A stretch of 64,000 nt of DNA from an uncultured Granulosicoccus sp. (GTDB lineage Bacteria; Pseudomonadota; Gammaproteobacteria; Granulosicoccales; Granulosicoccaceae): the NCBI GenBank assembly GCA_947499955.1, contig CANMQI010000001.1, positions 124,001 through 188,000 on the forward strand, in the 5' to 3' direction. A program made the translations under genes and the position numbers. Of this stretch, positions 43,202 through 51,102 are shown piece by piece; within the stretch, counting starts at the first letter, position 1, and every line of letters starts with the position of its first letter. The notes below the pieces were generated by a model. It saw only the letters and a program-made list of their open reading frames with translations, ran no database searches and was not told the DNA's origin.

Positions 43202-44185
43202 CTACTGATCAAGGCTCAAAGGCACAACAACCACGGCGTGCGGCCCATCCGTCGCGGTGTCCGAGCTGTGCTCCACAGCGAACAGACGTTGGCCCGCTGT
43301 GTCCAGAGCGACGCCACGAATCTGTCGCAAGCCACTCATCAAAGGGGTCACCGTACCATCGAGACTGACTTCGAACAGATTGCCAGCGCGCGAGCCGAAG
43401 TACAGATGACTGCCGCCATTGCTGACCATCAGGTCGGTCGATTCCTCTTCCGTGAACTGGGCCAGAACCGTACCGGTATCAGCGGTGGTGGGATCATTGA
43501 GAACCGTATCCAGATCAAAACTGCGTAGTTCACCCGGCCCCTGATCATTCACGTACAAGGTTCTGCCTACGACAGCGATGCCGGTTGGCTTGTAGAATCC
43601 GACAACCAGATCGGTTTCCACTGCTGTTCCAGCAACCCTATCGGGAATCAGGCGGCTCACACCGCCGGTGCCACCGCGCACGAACCAGCTCACCAGCCAT
43701 TCTCCGTCTTCTGTCTGGGTCAGGCCTATTCGACGTCGCTCACTATCCAGCTCCGAGTAGGCCACTGTCGACTTGTCCGGGCCGACCTGCAACAGGGTCC
43801 CATCAGTGCCAAAACCGAAGCGTGGCGTCCAGAAGCTGCCGTCAGCACTGCGAACCAGTTGACTGACATCGGCACCGGCCTCCGGTGCCGGATCAAGACT
43901 GGCATACGGTGTCAGCGTGCCATCCTCGGCAAATGCCAGTATCTGATTGCTTTCGTTGTCAGTCACATACAGCTGGCTTTCGGCTTCGTCCCACCAGATG
44001 CCATTGGGGTCGGCCGTGACTTCGAACCGTATTGATCCCTGATCATTCAGGATATCTGCTGCATCGTTATCGTCATTACTGCAAGCCGAGAGACTCAGCA
44101 ACAGAGCGGATGACAGAAGCAGACTCAGACCCGGGCGAGTGGAGCCCGAATTCCGTACAAGACAAACTGCAGGCAAGATCTTCAT
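43202..44185 (-). CDS. Beta-propeller lipoprotein (SMP-30/NHL-like)
   Basis: The 327-residue protein has a signal sequence with lipobox LSLSAC near residue 35, followed by an acidic stretch (SNDDNDAAD). Its repeated blades include DPNGIWWDEAESQLYVTDNE, PTGIAVVGRTLYVNDQGPGE and IRGVALDTAGQRLFAVEHS, typical of SMP-30/gluconolactonase or NHL propellers. It is probably an outer-membrane-anchored or periplasmic binding or hydrolytic protein. No catalytic residues can be assigned. It is a single gene. Confidence 0.65.
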   Translation of the reverse strand: MKILPAVCLVRNSGSTRPGLSLLLSSALLLSLSACSNDDNDAADILNDQGSIRFEVTADPNGIWWDEAESQLYVTDNESNQILAFAEDGTLTPYASLDPAPEAGADVSQLVRSADGSFWTPRFGFGTDGTLLQVGPDKSTVAYSELDSERRRIGLTQTEDGEWLVSWFVRGGTGGVSRLIPDRVAGTAVETDLVVGFYKPTGIAVVGRTLYVNDQGPGELRSFDLDTVLNDPTTADTGTVLAQFTEEESTDLMVSNGGSHLYFGSRAGNLFEVSLDGTVTPLMSGLRQIRGVALDTAGQRLFAVEHSSDTATDGPHAVVVVPLSLDQ

Positions 44186-44586
44186 GACATATATCCCTTA
44201 CAGGGTGATCAAAGGATGCATATTATTACCTTATAGTGTGTAATTTACCAATAAACTGTTTAATTTACGGACTGGAGGCGCTGCGTATCTGAATTCGTAC
44301 ACCCATCGGACTCCTCTCATCTGTCCGACAGACTGCTTGTCCGTAACCAGCGCCACCCACCTTCTCTAACCGAGCACTTCGCAGCACGCCGAGCATCACC
44401 CGCTCCTTCCAACCAGACAAGGTGATCTGCTTGCCATTTGTGCAAAGCTTCTCGTGACCTTCTCTGTCCTGCAGGGCGTCCTCTTCAAGTCGACCAGTCC
44501 GGATGTCGATAGAGGGTGATGACGGCGATATTAGACAAGGCCACGCAGGTCACACTGGGATGGTCGAAAGACCGGGACTTCAGGCC
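44186..44586. other. Intergenic region with a spaced direct repeat (TAATTTAC)
   Basis: This gap of about 400 bp separates divergent genes. An AT-rich part at 44221-44270 holds two identical TAATTTAC octamers at 44241-44248 and 44261-44268. Their 20-bp start-to-start spacing equals about two helical turns, suggesting a promoter or activator site of the lipoprotein gene. The right part could instead be coding if the response regulator starts at the ATG at 44503. Confidence 0.35.
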
Positions 44587-46284
44587 ATGATTGAACCGGT
44601 CGTGCTGTTCGTCGACGATGAACCCGCGATTCTTCGAGCAATCAAGCGGCTCTTTCGTCAGTCTCCTTTTCGAATCCTGACAGCCGATGGCTCGACCGAT
44701 GCGCTGCTGATCCTGCAGGAAACCCCTGTCTCCGTAGTCGTATCGGACTACAGCATGCCCGACAGAACCGGCGCTGAATTGCTGGCAATGGTCCGCGAAA
44801 TCTGTCCTGGCACCGTCCGCATGATTCTCAGTGGCAACAACGACCAGGAAGCGACCATTGATGCGATCAATCAGGGCGCTGTGTCGAGGTTCCTGACGAA
44901 ACCCTGGGACGACCACAGTCTGCTCAGGGAAATAGATGCAGCCGTGAAGATCTGGCAGTCCCGAATCTATATTGATACGCACAAGGCATTGCTCAATCAG
45001 GCGGCGCTGATCCGGTTCATGGATTCGACACAATTGCGCCAGACGCCCACCCGTTCAGTCGTGGTGGTGATTGCCGTCAGAAATCTTGAAGGCCTGCAGC
45101 AGAACCTGGGGGTCGAGGGCCTGTTCCGGTTTCTGACTGTCCTGGCACCGACGTATGAACACCTTGTCGAGTGTCAGATGCTGGCGCTGTTGGACAATCA
45201 ACACTTTTGCGGCATTCTCGATCTGTCAGACACTGACCACAACGCGTCATCGGCCATACAGTTGCTGCTCAATGCCTTTCCTGCCAATCCAGTCGTGAAC
45301 CAGCAGGAACACCGCATCGAATACGACGTGGGTTATGTCGAGGTCGGACCACACGACGCTGATGGCTTGAGACTGGTTCGCAACGCACAACTGGCCATGC
45401 AGAACGCTCGCAACGAGCAGTCAAACACGGTTGTTGTCTACGATGAGCGAATGAACGCCACGCGTGGCAGGCAGTCGAAACTGGAAGCCGGCCTGAACTC
45501 GGCGTTGAGAAAAGAAGAATTCACTCTGTACTACCAGCCCAAGATTGCGCTATCGACTCACTCACTGCACGGCGCGGAAGCGCTGATCCGCTGGAACAGT
45601 GAAGGCATTGGCGGGGTCTCGCCCACTGAATTCATTCCTCTGACAGAACGCAGCGGATTGATTATCGACATCGGTGAATGGGTGATCAATGAAGCCATCC
45701 TGCAGTGGACGACCTGGTTCCCTGATTCCTTGTCCGGCCCGGCTATCTCCGTGAATATCTCTCCCAGACAGCTGAAAGATCCGAAGTTTCTGCAACGACT
45801 GGAATCTACCCTGCATACACATCCGATTCAGCCATCGCTTCTTGAGCTGGAGATAACCGAGAGCATGATGGTCGATGATATGGACAGGATCGTCGAGGTT
45901 CTCAAGGAGGTCAGAAACCTGGGCGTCAAGTTGTCGATCGATGATTTCGGCACTGGCTATTCCTCTCTGAGCTACCTGAGTCGGCTGCCGGTCGATACGA
46001 TCAAGATAGACCGCTCGTTCATCCTGCCCATGCTCGAGTCGACTGAAAAACTGACGCTCGTCAGAAACCTGATCACGCTTGGACACGACCTGGGCATGCA
46101 ACTGGTCGCCGAAGGCGTCGAGAACAGGGAGCAGCTGGACGTACTCGGGGAATTCGGTTGTGACGTGATCCAGGGCTACTATTTCAGCCCACCAGTCGCA
46201 GCTGCCGAATTCATCGCTGAAACCAGCAACATTCTCACACAACGGACACTGGGCAATTGCTTACTGTCTGCCAATTCAGGATAG
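44587..46284 (+). CDS. Response regulator with REC, degenerate GGDEF-like and EAL domains
   Basis: From the ATG at 44587 the 565-residue protein starts with a receiver domain (VVLFVDDEPAIL, phosphorylatable Asp in VVVSDYSMPDRTGAELLAM, Lys in LTKPWDD). A middle region of about 200 residues has the size of a GGDEF domain but no GGDEF motif. The EAL domain follows, with GAEALIRW, LELEITESMMVD, LSIDDFGTGYSSLSYL, KIDRSF and AEGVENREQL, so the catalytic set is complete. It should degrade cyclic di-GMP under control of a histidine kinase. It leads a three-gene set with a PhnD-like binding protein and a histidine kinase. Confidence 0.85.
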   Translation: MIEPVVLFVDDEPAILRAIKRLFRQSPFRILTADGSTDALLILQETPVSVVVSDYSMPDRTGAELLAMVREICPGTVRMILSGNNDQEATIDAINQGAVSRFLTKPWDDHSLLREIDAAVKIWQSRIYIDTHKALLNQAALIRFMDSTQLRQTPTRSVVVVIAVRNLEGLQQNLGVEGLFRFLTVLAPTYEHLVECQMLALLDNQHFCGILDLSDTDHNASSAIQLLLNAFPANPVVNQQEHRIEYDVGYVEVGPHDADGLRLVRNAQLAMQNARNEQSNTVVVYDERMNATRGRQSKLEAGLNSALRKEEFTLYYQPKIALSTHSLHGAEALIRWNSEGIGGVSPTEFIPLTERSGLIIDIGEWVINEAILQWTTWFPDSLSGPAISVNISPRQLKDPKFLQRLESTLHTHPIQPSLLELEITESMMVDDMDRIVEVLKEVRNLGVKLSIDDFGTGYSSLSYLSRLPVDTIKIDRSFILPMLESTEKLTLVRNLITLGHDLGMQLVAEGVENREQLDVLGEFGCDVIQGYYFSPPVAAAEFIAETSNILTQRTLGNCLLSANSG

Positions 46285-46353
46285 ACAGGCAGGTCACCGA
46301 ACTATTCAACGAATACCGGGTGAAGCTGCTTGCATCGACAAGAAGGTAAAACG

Positions 46354-47193
46354 ATGAAGTCACGAATACTGGTAGTCCTGATGCTCTCCCTGGGGCTCAT
46401 CTCTCCGCTTTTCGCAAAGGAATATACCTTCGCTATCGTGCCGCAGCAGTCATCGACCCGGCTGGCTCAACTATGGACACCCGTACTGCAAAAGCTCAGT
46501 CAACAGACAGGAATGGATATTCGCTTTGCGACAGCGAAGGATATCCCGACATTCGAAAAGCGCCTGGCTGCGGGTGAATACGATTTCGCCTACATGAACC
46601 CCTACCACTTCACCGTGTTCAATAATGAGCCTGGCTATGTTGCCATGGCTCACCAGAGTGACAAGCGAATCAAGGGTATCGTGGTCGTGCGAAAAGACAG
46701 CGACATCGAGAATCTGGAAGAGCTGGACGGTCAGACGATGGCATTTCCATCACCGGCTGCCTTTGCCGCGACAATTCTTCCCATCGCCAATATCGAGAAG
46801 CAAGGGATGCACATCGAACCCAGATATGTATCTTCGCATGATTCCGTTTACATGGCCGTGTCACGTGGTCTGCTGCCCGCGGGTGGAGGTATCGTTCGAA
46901 CCTTCAATAACACCAATCCGGCTATCAGAGAATCGTTGAGAATACTCTGGACATCGGAAGGCTACACGCCTCATGCCTTCGCAGCGCACCCTGACGTCTC
47001 GGCTGGCGACAGGGAAACACTGGCCAGGGCGCTGGCCGATTTCAAGCACACCGAAGAGGGTGCCCGATTGCTGGCTGAACTGGGTTTTGCCGGTATCCAG
47101 CTGGCGGACGACGCCAGCTGGGATGATGTCCGTGATCTCAACATCCGTACTCTTGAAACCCGTGACAACATGCTCGCCGAACAAGATCGATAA
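46354..47193 (+). CDS. PhnD-like phosphate/phosphonate periplasmic binding protein
   Basis: AAGG about 8 nt upstream of the ATG at 46354 supports this start, and the first 21 residues form a signal peptide. The 279-residue protein shows YTFAIVPQQSSTRLAQLWTP, FEKRLAAGEYDFAYMNPYHF and GQTMAFPSPAAFAATI, the pattern of PhnD/PtxB-type type-II binding proteins. No ABC permease or ATPase is nearby. Instead it sits between an EAL response regulator and a membrane histidine kinase. I infer that it is a ligand-sensing partner of the kinase rather than a transport component. Confidence 0.8.
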   Translation: MKSRILVVLMLSLGLISPLFAKEYTFAIVPQQSSTRLAQLWTPVLQKLSQQTGMDIRFATAKDIPTFEKRLAAGEYDFAYMNPYHFTVFNNEPGYVAMAHQSDKRIKGIVVVRKDSDIENLEELDGQTMAFPSPAAFAATILPIANIEKQGMHIEPRYVSSHDSVYMAVSRGLLPAGGGIVRTFNNTNPAIRESLRILWTSEGYTPHAFAAHPDVSAGDRETLARALADFKHTEEGARLLAELGFAGIQLADDASWDDVRDLNIRTLETRDNMLAEQDR

Positions 47194-47206
47194 CATGGCG
47201 TAACGT

Positions 47207-48847
47207 GTGCGCATCGCCATGTCCATCCGGCTGAAAACAGTTCTCGGGGTAGCGCTCATCGAAGCGGTACTGCTGGCATTGCTTGTCTACACGGCGATGA
47301 GATACATGCACGAGAATCTGGACGAGGCGCTGATAAAGCGCGCCAATACAACGGTGTCGCTTTTTGCTTCAACGGCGAAGGACCCTGTTCTTGCTTATGA
47401 TCTCGCCTCGCTCGAAACCTTCAGTGTCGAGTTGGGTGGCAACGCCGACATCGTCTACGTGCGTACGCGCAGTCCCGATGGATTTCTGCTGGCCAGCGCA
47501 GGCACTTCGGAAAACCTCGACGAACCCTTCCTCGAGGACCATGATCTGAAGTCCGTGGTGGATGGTGTCTTTGATGTCTCAGCACCCATCTCCGTCAGTG
47601 GAGTCGAGTACGGCCGTGTCGAGATCGGGTTCGATATCGGCAGCATAGAGACAAGCCTGGCCGAAACGAGGCAACTGTCCACGTTGATCGCCATAGTCGA
47701 AATGGTATTGGTTGCGATCTTCTCGCTCTTGCTGGGGACCTATCTGACCCGTCAACTGATGGTGCTGCAGCTGGCTGCAAAGCAGGTATCACAAGGCGAC
47801 TATTCCCTGAAACTGAAAGTCGATAATGGCGATGAAGTTGGCGAGGTGGCATTGGCCTTCAACCAGATGGCAAGCGTACTGAAGGAATCCCAGCAGACCC
47901 GCGACCGCTACGAGAACGAGCTTGTAGAGCTCAATCAGACTCTGGAACAGCGTGTGACCAGGCGGACGGAGAAGATCAATGCGCAATACGAAGAGCTGAA
48001 AGTGACGCATCGGCAATTGGCTGACGCGCAGGCCAAGTTGTTACAGGCTGAAAAGCTTGCATCCATAGGCCAGCTTTCAGCAGGCATCGCTCATGAAATC
48101 AACAATCCCATCTCCTTCGTTCACAGCAATGCCCATTCTCTTTCGAAATACATTGATACCTACCAGGAACTGTTGGGTATGTATCGAATGGCGTTCGAGG
48201 CGGGTCCGGAGGAGATGGCTGCCACCAAGGACAAGATTGCCGCCTACGAAGCAGCAGAGGATATCGACTTTGTTACTGAAGATATCAACACTCTCATAAC
48301 GGATACGATTGACGGTACCGTGCGGGTCCAGGAAATCGTCAAGGGATTGCGCGATTTCTCGCACACCAATCACGACACCAAGATGCCCTGCGATGTCATT
48401 GAGTGTACTGAATCTACATTACGGATTCTCACCGCAGAGTTGAAAAACCGATGCCGTGTCATAACCGAATTCGAGCCCATACCACCGGTTCTGGCCAACC
48501 GCGGAGAATTGAATCAGGTGATCATGAACCTGCTGGTCAATGCGGGTCAGTCCATGGATGAATTTGGTGAGGTACTCGTGACGACAAAGGTTCAGGGTGA
48601 TCGGGTGGTGCTCTCCATCAAGGACAACGGCAAGGGCATAGAAGCCGAGAACATCAGCAAGCTGTTTGACCCCTTCTTTACCACCAAGCCCGTCGGTGAA
48701 GGTACCGGGCTAGGCCTATCGATTTCCTACGGGATCATCAAGGATCACGATGGAACGATCGTTGTTGATAGCAAACCGGGACAAGGCACGACCTTCAGCG
48801 TGTGCTTGCCGATTCTGGATTCCCGGGAGAGCCTTGAAGCCGCGTGA
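47207..48847 (+). CDS. Membrane sensor histidine kinase
   Basis: The 546-residue protein starts at a GTG, with an ATG four codons on as an alternative. It has a first membrane helix (VLGVALIEAVLLALLVYTAM), a periplasmic sensor domain of about 125 residues, a second helix near residues 160-180 and a HAMP domain. A coiled coil and HisKA follow with ASIGQLSAGIAHEINNPISF (His296). The HATPase has N, G1 and G2 boxes (NLLVNAGQSM, IKDNGKGIEAENISKLFDPF, GTGLGLSISYGIIKDHDG). It lies 13 bp after the PhnD-like gene. It probably phosphorylates the REC-EAL protein two genes upstream. Confidence 0.88.
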   Translation: MRIAMSIRLKTVLGVALIEAVLLALLVYTAMRYMHENLDEALIKRANTTVSLFASTAKDPVLAYDLASLETFSVELGGNADIVYVRTRSPDGFLLASAGTSENLDEPFLEDHDLKSVVDGVFDVSAPISVSGVEYGRVEIGFDIGSIETSLAETRQLSTLIAIVEMVLVAIFSLLLGTYLTRQLMVLQLAAKQVSQGDYSLKLKVDNGDEVGEVALAFNQMASVLKESQQTRDRYENELVELNQTLEQRVTRRTEKINAQYEELKVTHRQLADAQAKLLQAEKLASIGQLSAGIAHEINNPISFVHSNAHSLSKYIDTYQELLGMYRMAFEAGPEEMAATKDKIAAYEAAEDIDFVTEDINTLITDTIDGTVRVQEIVKGLRDFSHTNHDTKMPCDVIECTESTLRILTAELKNRCRVITEFEPIPPVLANRGELNQVIMNLLVNAGQSMDEFGEVLVTTKVQGDRVVLSIKDNGKGIEAENISKLFDPFFTTKPVGEGTGLGLSISYGIIKDHDGTIVVDSKPGQGTTFSVCLPILDSRESLEAA

Positions 48848-48894
48848 TCGACGGGCCGAGCCATGGGCCTTGAAAGGCAGGTGCCACAGATGTC

Positions 48895-51102
48895 TCAGGC
48901 ATTGTCATCCCTGGGACATTCCAGATCGAGAAACGCTGTCGCGCCCTCACTGTCTCCCGGTCGTATCATCACACCGTGTATGCCCGCATCGGCGCCACTG
49001 ACAGCGACTCCCGCCTCCTCGATCAGACCAGCAACCATGGATTCAAGCAGGGCCACGCTTGCATCGACCGGTCCGATACGGGTCACCTCGTTGGTGCTGA
49101 GGTCAACGCTGTCACCGGGTCCTAGCAGCGTAAGACGCACACCGTTTGCCACGAAACTGTCATTCTGGAGAACAAGCTTCATCGGATCTATTTCAATTAG
49201 CAGGAATCCGGATTTGCCGGCTGCTTCAAGATGGCAGCCTGCCTGAGTTGCCAGAACCGCGCTGTCCTCGAAAACGCCGATTCCGAAGCGTTCGTTTTCT
49301 TCGGCGCAGGCAACAACCAGCCGCCCCATACGATCCGACCGAATCAGGTTCTGATCGACGATACCAGTCGAAAACAGCCCAATCCCCTCCTGGATGGCCA
49401 GGCCACGATGACCCACATCGGAAGACACGCCAAAGCGCAGCGCCTCATAGGTCGACCCACCAGCGATCATCACGCCCGACAGTGCTGACGCCGCCCCGCT
49501 GGCCGCGATCAGCGGCACGCCGCTGGCATGGGCTTTGGCGATGGCGCGCAATACGGCACTTTCTTCGCCACGATGCAACAAGGTATCGACCAGCCGGATC
49601 TGATTGCCACCACAAAGCAGGATCGCGGACATCTTGCCGATGCTCTCCAGCAGGTCGGAATTTCGCGCGACATAATCAACATTGTTGATTGTCACTCCAA
49701 GGTTGACGGCCTGGATGCCCTGCTTCTTCAGCAACGCTATGTGCTCCTCTGCCGTACGACGTGGTTCGGACGATGCGCAGGCCAACACACCTACGGTACC
49801 GCCCGCCATGAGCGCCAATGCATCGGCCATCATTTCCGGGGCACTGTTCAAAGGTGATGAACCCAACAAGACGATTGTCGATTCGGGCTTGGGGGGCATT
49901 CCGTAGGTTCGGCCCCGTCGTCCCATACGATCAGCAAGTCGTGTCGCACTGAGTTGTTCGGATGAGATCGAGACATCAAAATCAAGCGCCGTCATGCGAA
50001 GCCCATTGTCGGGGGTCGACACGAAGCACTTCGACTTGCGCTCCTGACGCGCAAGGGTCAATTCGACATTGAACCCCGATTTGGCATCGAACGCTTCAGC
50101 ACCATCACGTCGATAGACTCTCTTGTCTCCCAGAACAAGGCGCGCCATGAGGTCATAGATGGTGTAGGCACCAAAGACATTACGGCGAGAACGAACCGGC
50201 GCGCAATAAGCGATATCGGACCTGGCGACCTTGCGCTTGTTCTCACCCGGAAAGACCTTGAAGTGGCGCAGATCAATCGTATCGCCATCGTCGAGATAGG
50301 AGATGGTGACATCCGAATAGCGCTTGCTGTCGGAGTCGAGAACTGCCGCATCGAGGTTCAGCATCATCACACCGTATTCGCCGCAGATCTTGCCTGCAGC
50401 ACCTTCGATGATGAGGGCCGTGTTCTCGTCGATACCAAAGCCGCGTGTCTGCCCGGCTTCGGTCATGGCCACAACCATTCGTCCGAGTCGACCACGCTTG
50501 ATGAAGTGTTGATCCACCATGCCGAACGGGAAGAACCCAAGTCCGCGCCCGAGCAGAAGCCCCGGTTTGTCCGGGTCCTGAGTGACCCCGTGAATGACGG
50601 ATTCCAGAGAGGTACCGCCCAACAACATCGGCTGGGACATGATCGCAGCACCGGCGCTCGATCCGGCGACCAGGCCACCCGCCATCTGCGCGCTCCTGAT
50701 TGCTTCCAGTGCTGGCGTGTCTACCCCCTCAGGTGACAGCGCCTTGAGGATCTTTGCCTGATCACCACCGGTGAAGTAGACGCTACCAAAACTGGCAATC
50801 TTTTCAAGCAGCTCGGGATCACTCGCTACCCTGGGGGCTCTCCTGCCATACAGTGGTGCAATCTCTACCTCGAAGCCATGTGACTTGAAGGCGTCCGCGC
50901 TCTCTTTGCCAACTTCGATCGGCTCAGAGGAGGCAGTGGGAAACACAAGTATGCGGCCGCCTGAAAGTCGATGCATTTCTGCATAGACAGAAGCATTGTT
51001 GTCCTCGAGTCGTCCACCGATAACCGCCAGCTTACGGCCACCTTCTGCCTTATGAGCGGCTTGCGAAGGAGTGCGTACCAATTTCGGCTCGTTTCCGGTC
51101 AC
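48895..51102 (-). CDS. cphB: Tandem-fused cyanophycinase (active half plus degenerate half)
   Basis: The 735-residue protein starts at a GTG that overlaps the cyanophycin synthetase stop. It contains two cyanophycinase-like S51 domains, where the usual enzyme has one and about 270-320 residues. The first (about 22-300) has nucleophile GSSAGAA (Ser149), DQHFIKRGRLGR with the catalytic histidine (His199), and GIDENTALI with the glutamate. The second (about 405-690) keeps a serine in AASGAAS (Ser535), but DQHF has become DQNL and the following arginine pattern is altered. An 80-residue linker joins them. The first half should cut cyanophycin to beta-Asp-Arg dipeptides; the second is probably structural or binding. 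Confidence 0.8.
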   Translation of the reverse strand: MTGNEPKLVRTPSQAAHKAEGGRKLAVIGGRLEDNNASVYAEMHRLSGGRILVFPTASSEPIEVGKESADAFKSHGFEVEIAPLYGRRAPRVASDPELLEKIASFGSVYFTGGDQAKILKALSPEGVDTPALEAIRSAQMAGGLVAGSSAGAAIMSQPMLLGGTSLESVIHGVTQDPDKPGLLLGRGLGFFPFGMVDQHFIKRGRLGRMVVAMTEAGQTRGFGIDENTALIIEGAAGKICGEYGVMMLNLDAAVLDSDSKRYSDVTISYLDDGDTIDLRHFKVFPGENKRKVARSDIAYCAPVRSRRNVFGAYTIYDLMARLVLGDKRVYRRDGAEAFDAKSGFNVELTLARQERKSKCFVSTPDNGLRMTALDFDVSISSEQLSATRLADRMGRRGRTYGMPPKPESTIVLLGSSPLNSAPEMMADALALMAGGTVGVLACASSEPRRTAEEHIALLKKQGIQAVNLGVTINNVDYVARNSDLLESIGKMSAILLCGGNQIRLVDTLLHRGEESAVLRAIAKAHASGVPLIAASGAASALSGVMIAGGSTYEALRFGVSSDVGHRGLAIQEGIGLFSTGIVDQNLIRSDRMGRLVVACAEENERFGIGVFEDSAVLATQAGCHLEAAGKSGFLLIEIDPMKLVLQNDSFVANGVRLTLLGPGDSVDLSTNEVTRIGPVDASVALLESMVAGLIEEAGVAVSGADAGIHGVMIRPGDSEGATAFLDLECPRDDNA

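Noticed and set aside
42946-43368. 140-codon plus-strand frame with an Ala-Pro run
   Set aside because: The run comes from the CGGCTC repeat, the 3' half is antisense to the propeller lipoprotein gene, and nothing in it matches a family I know.
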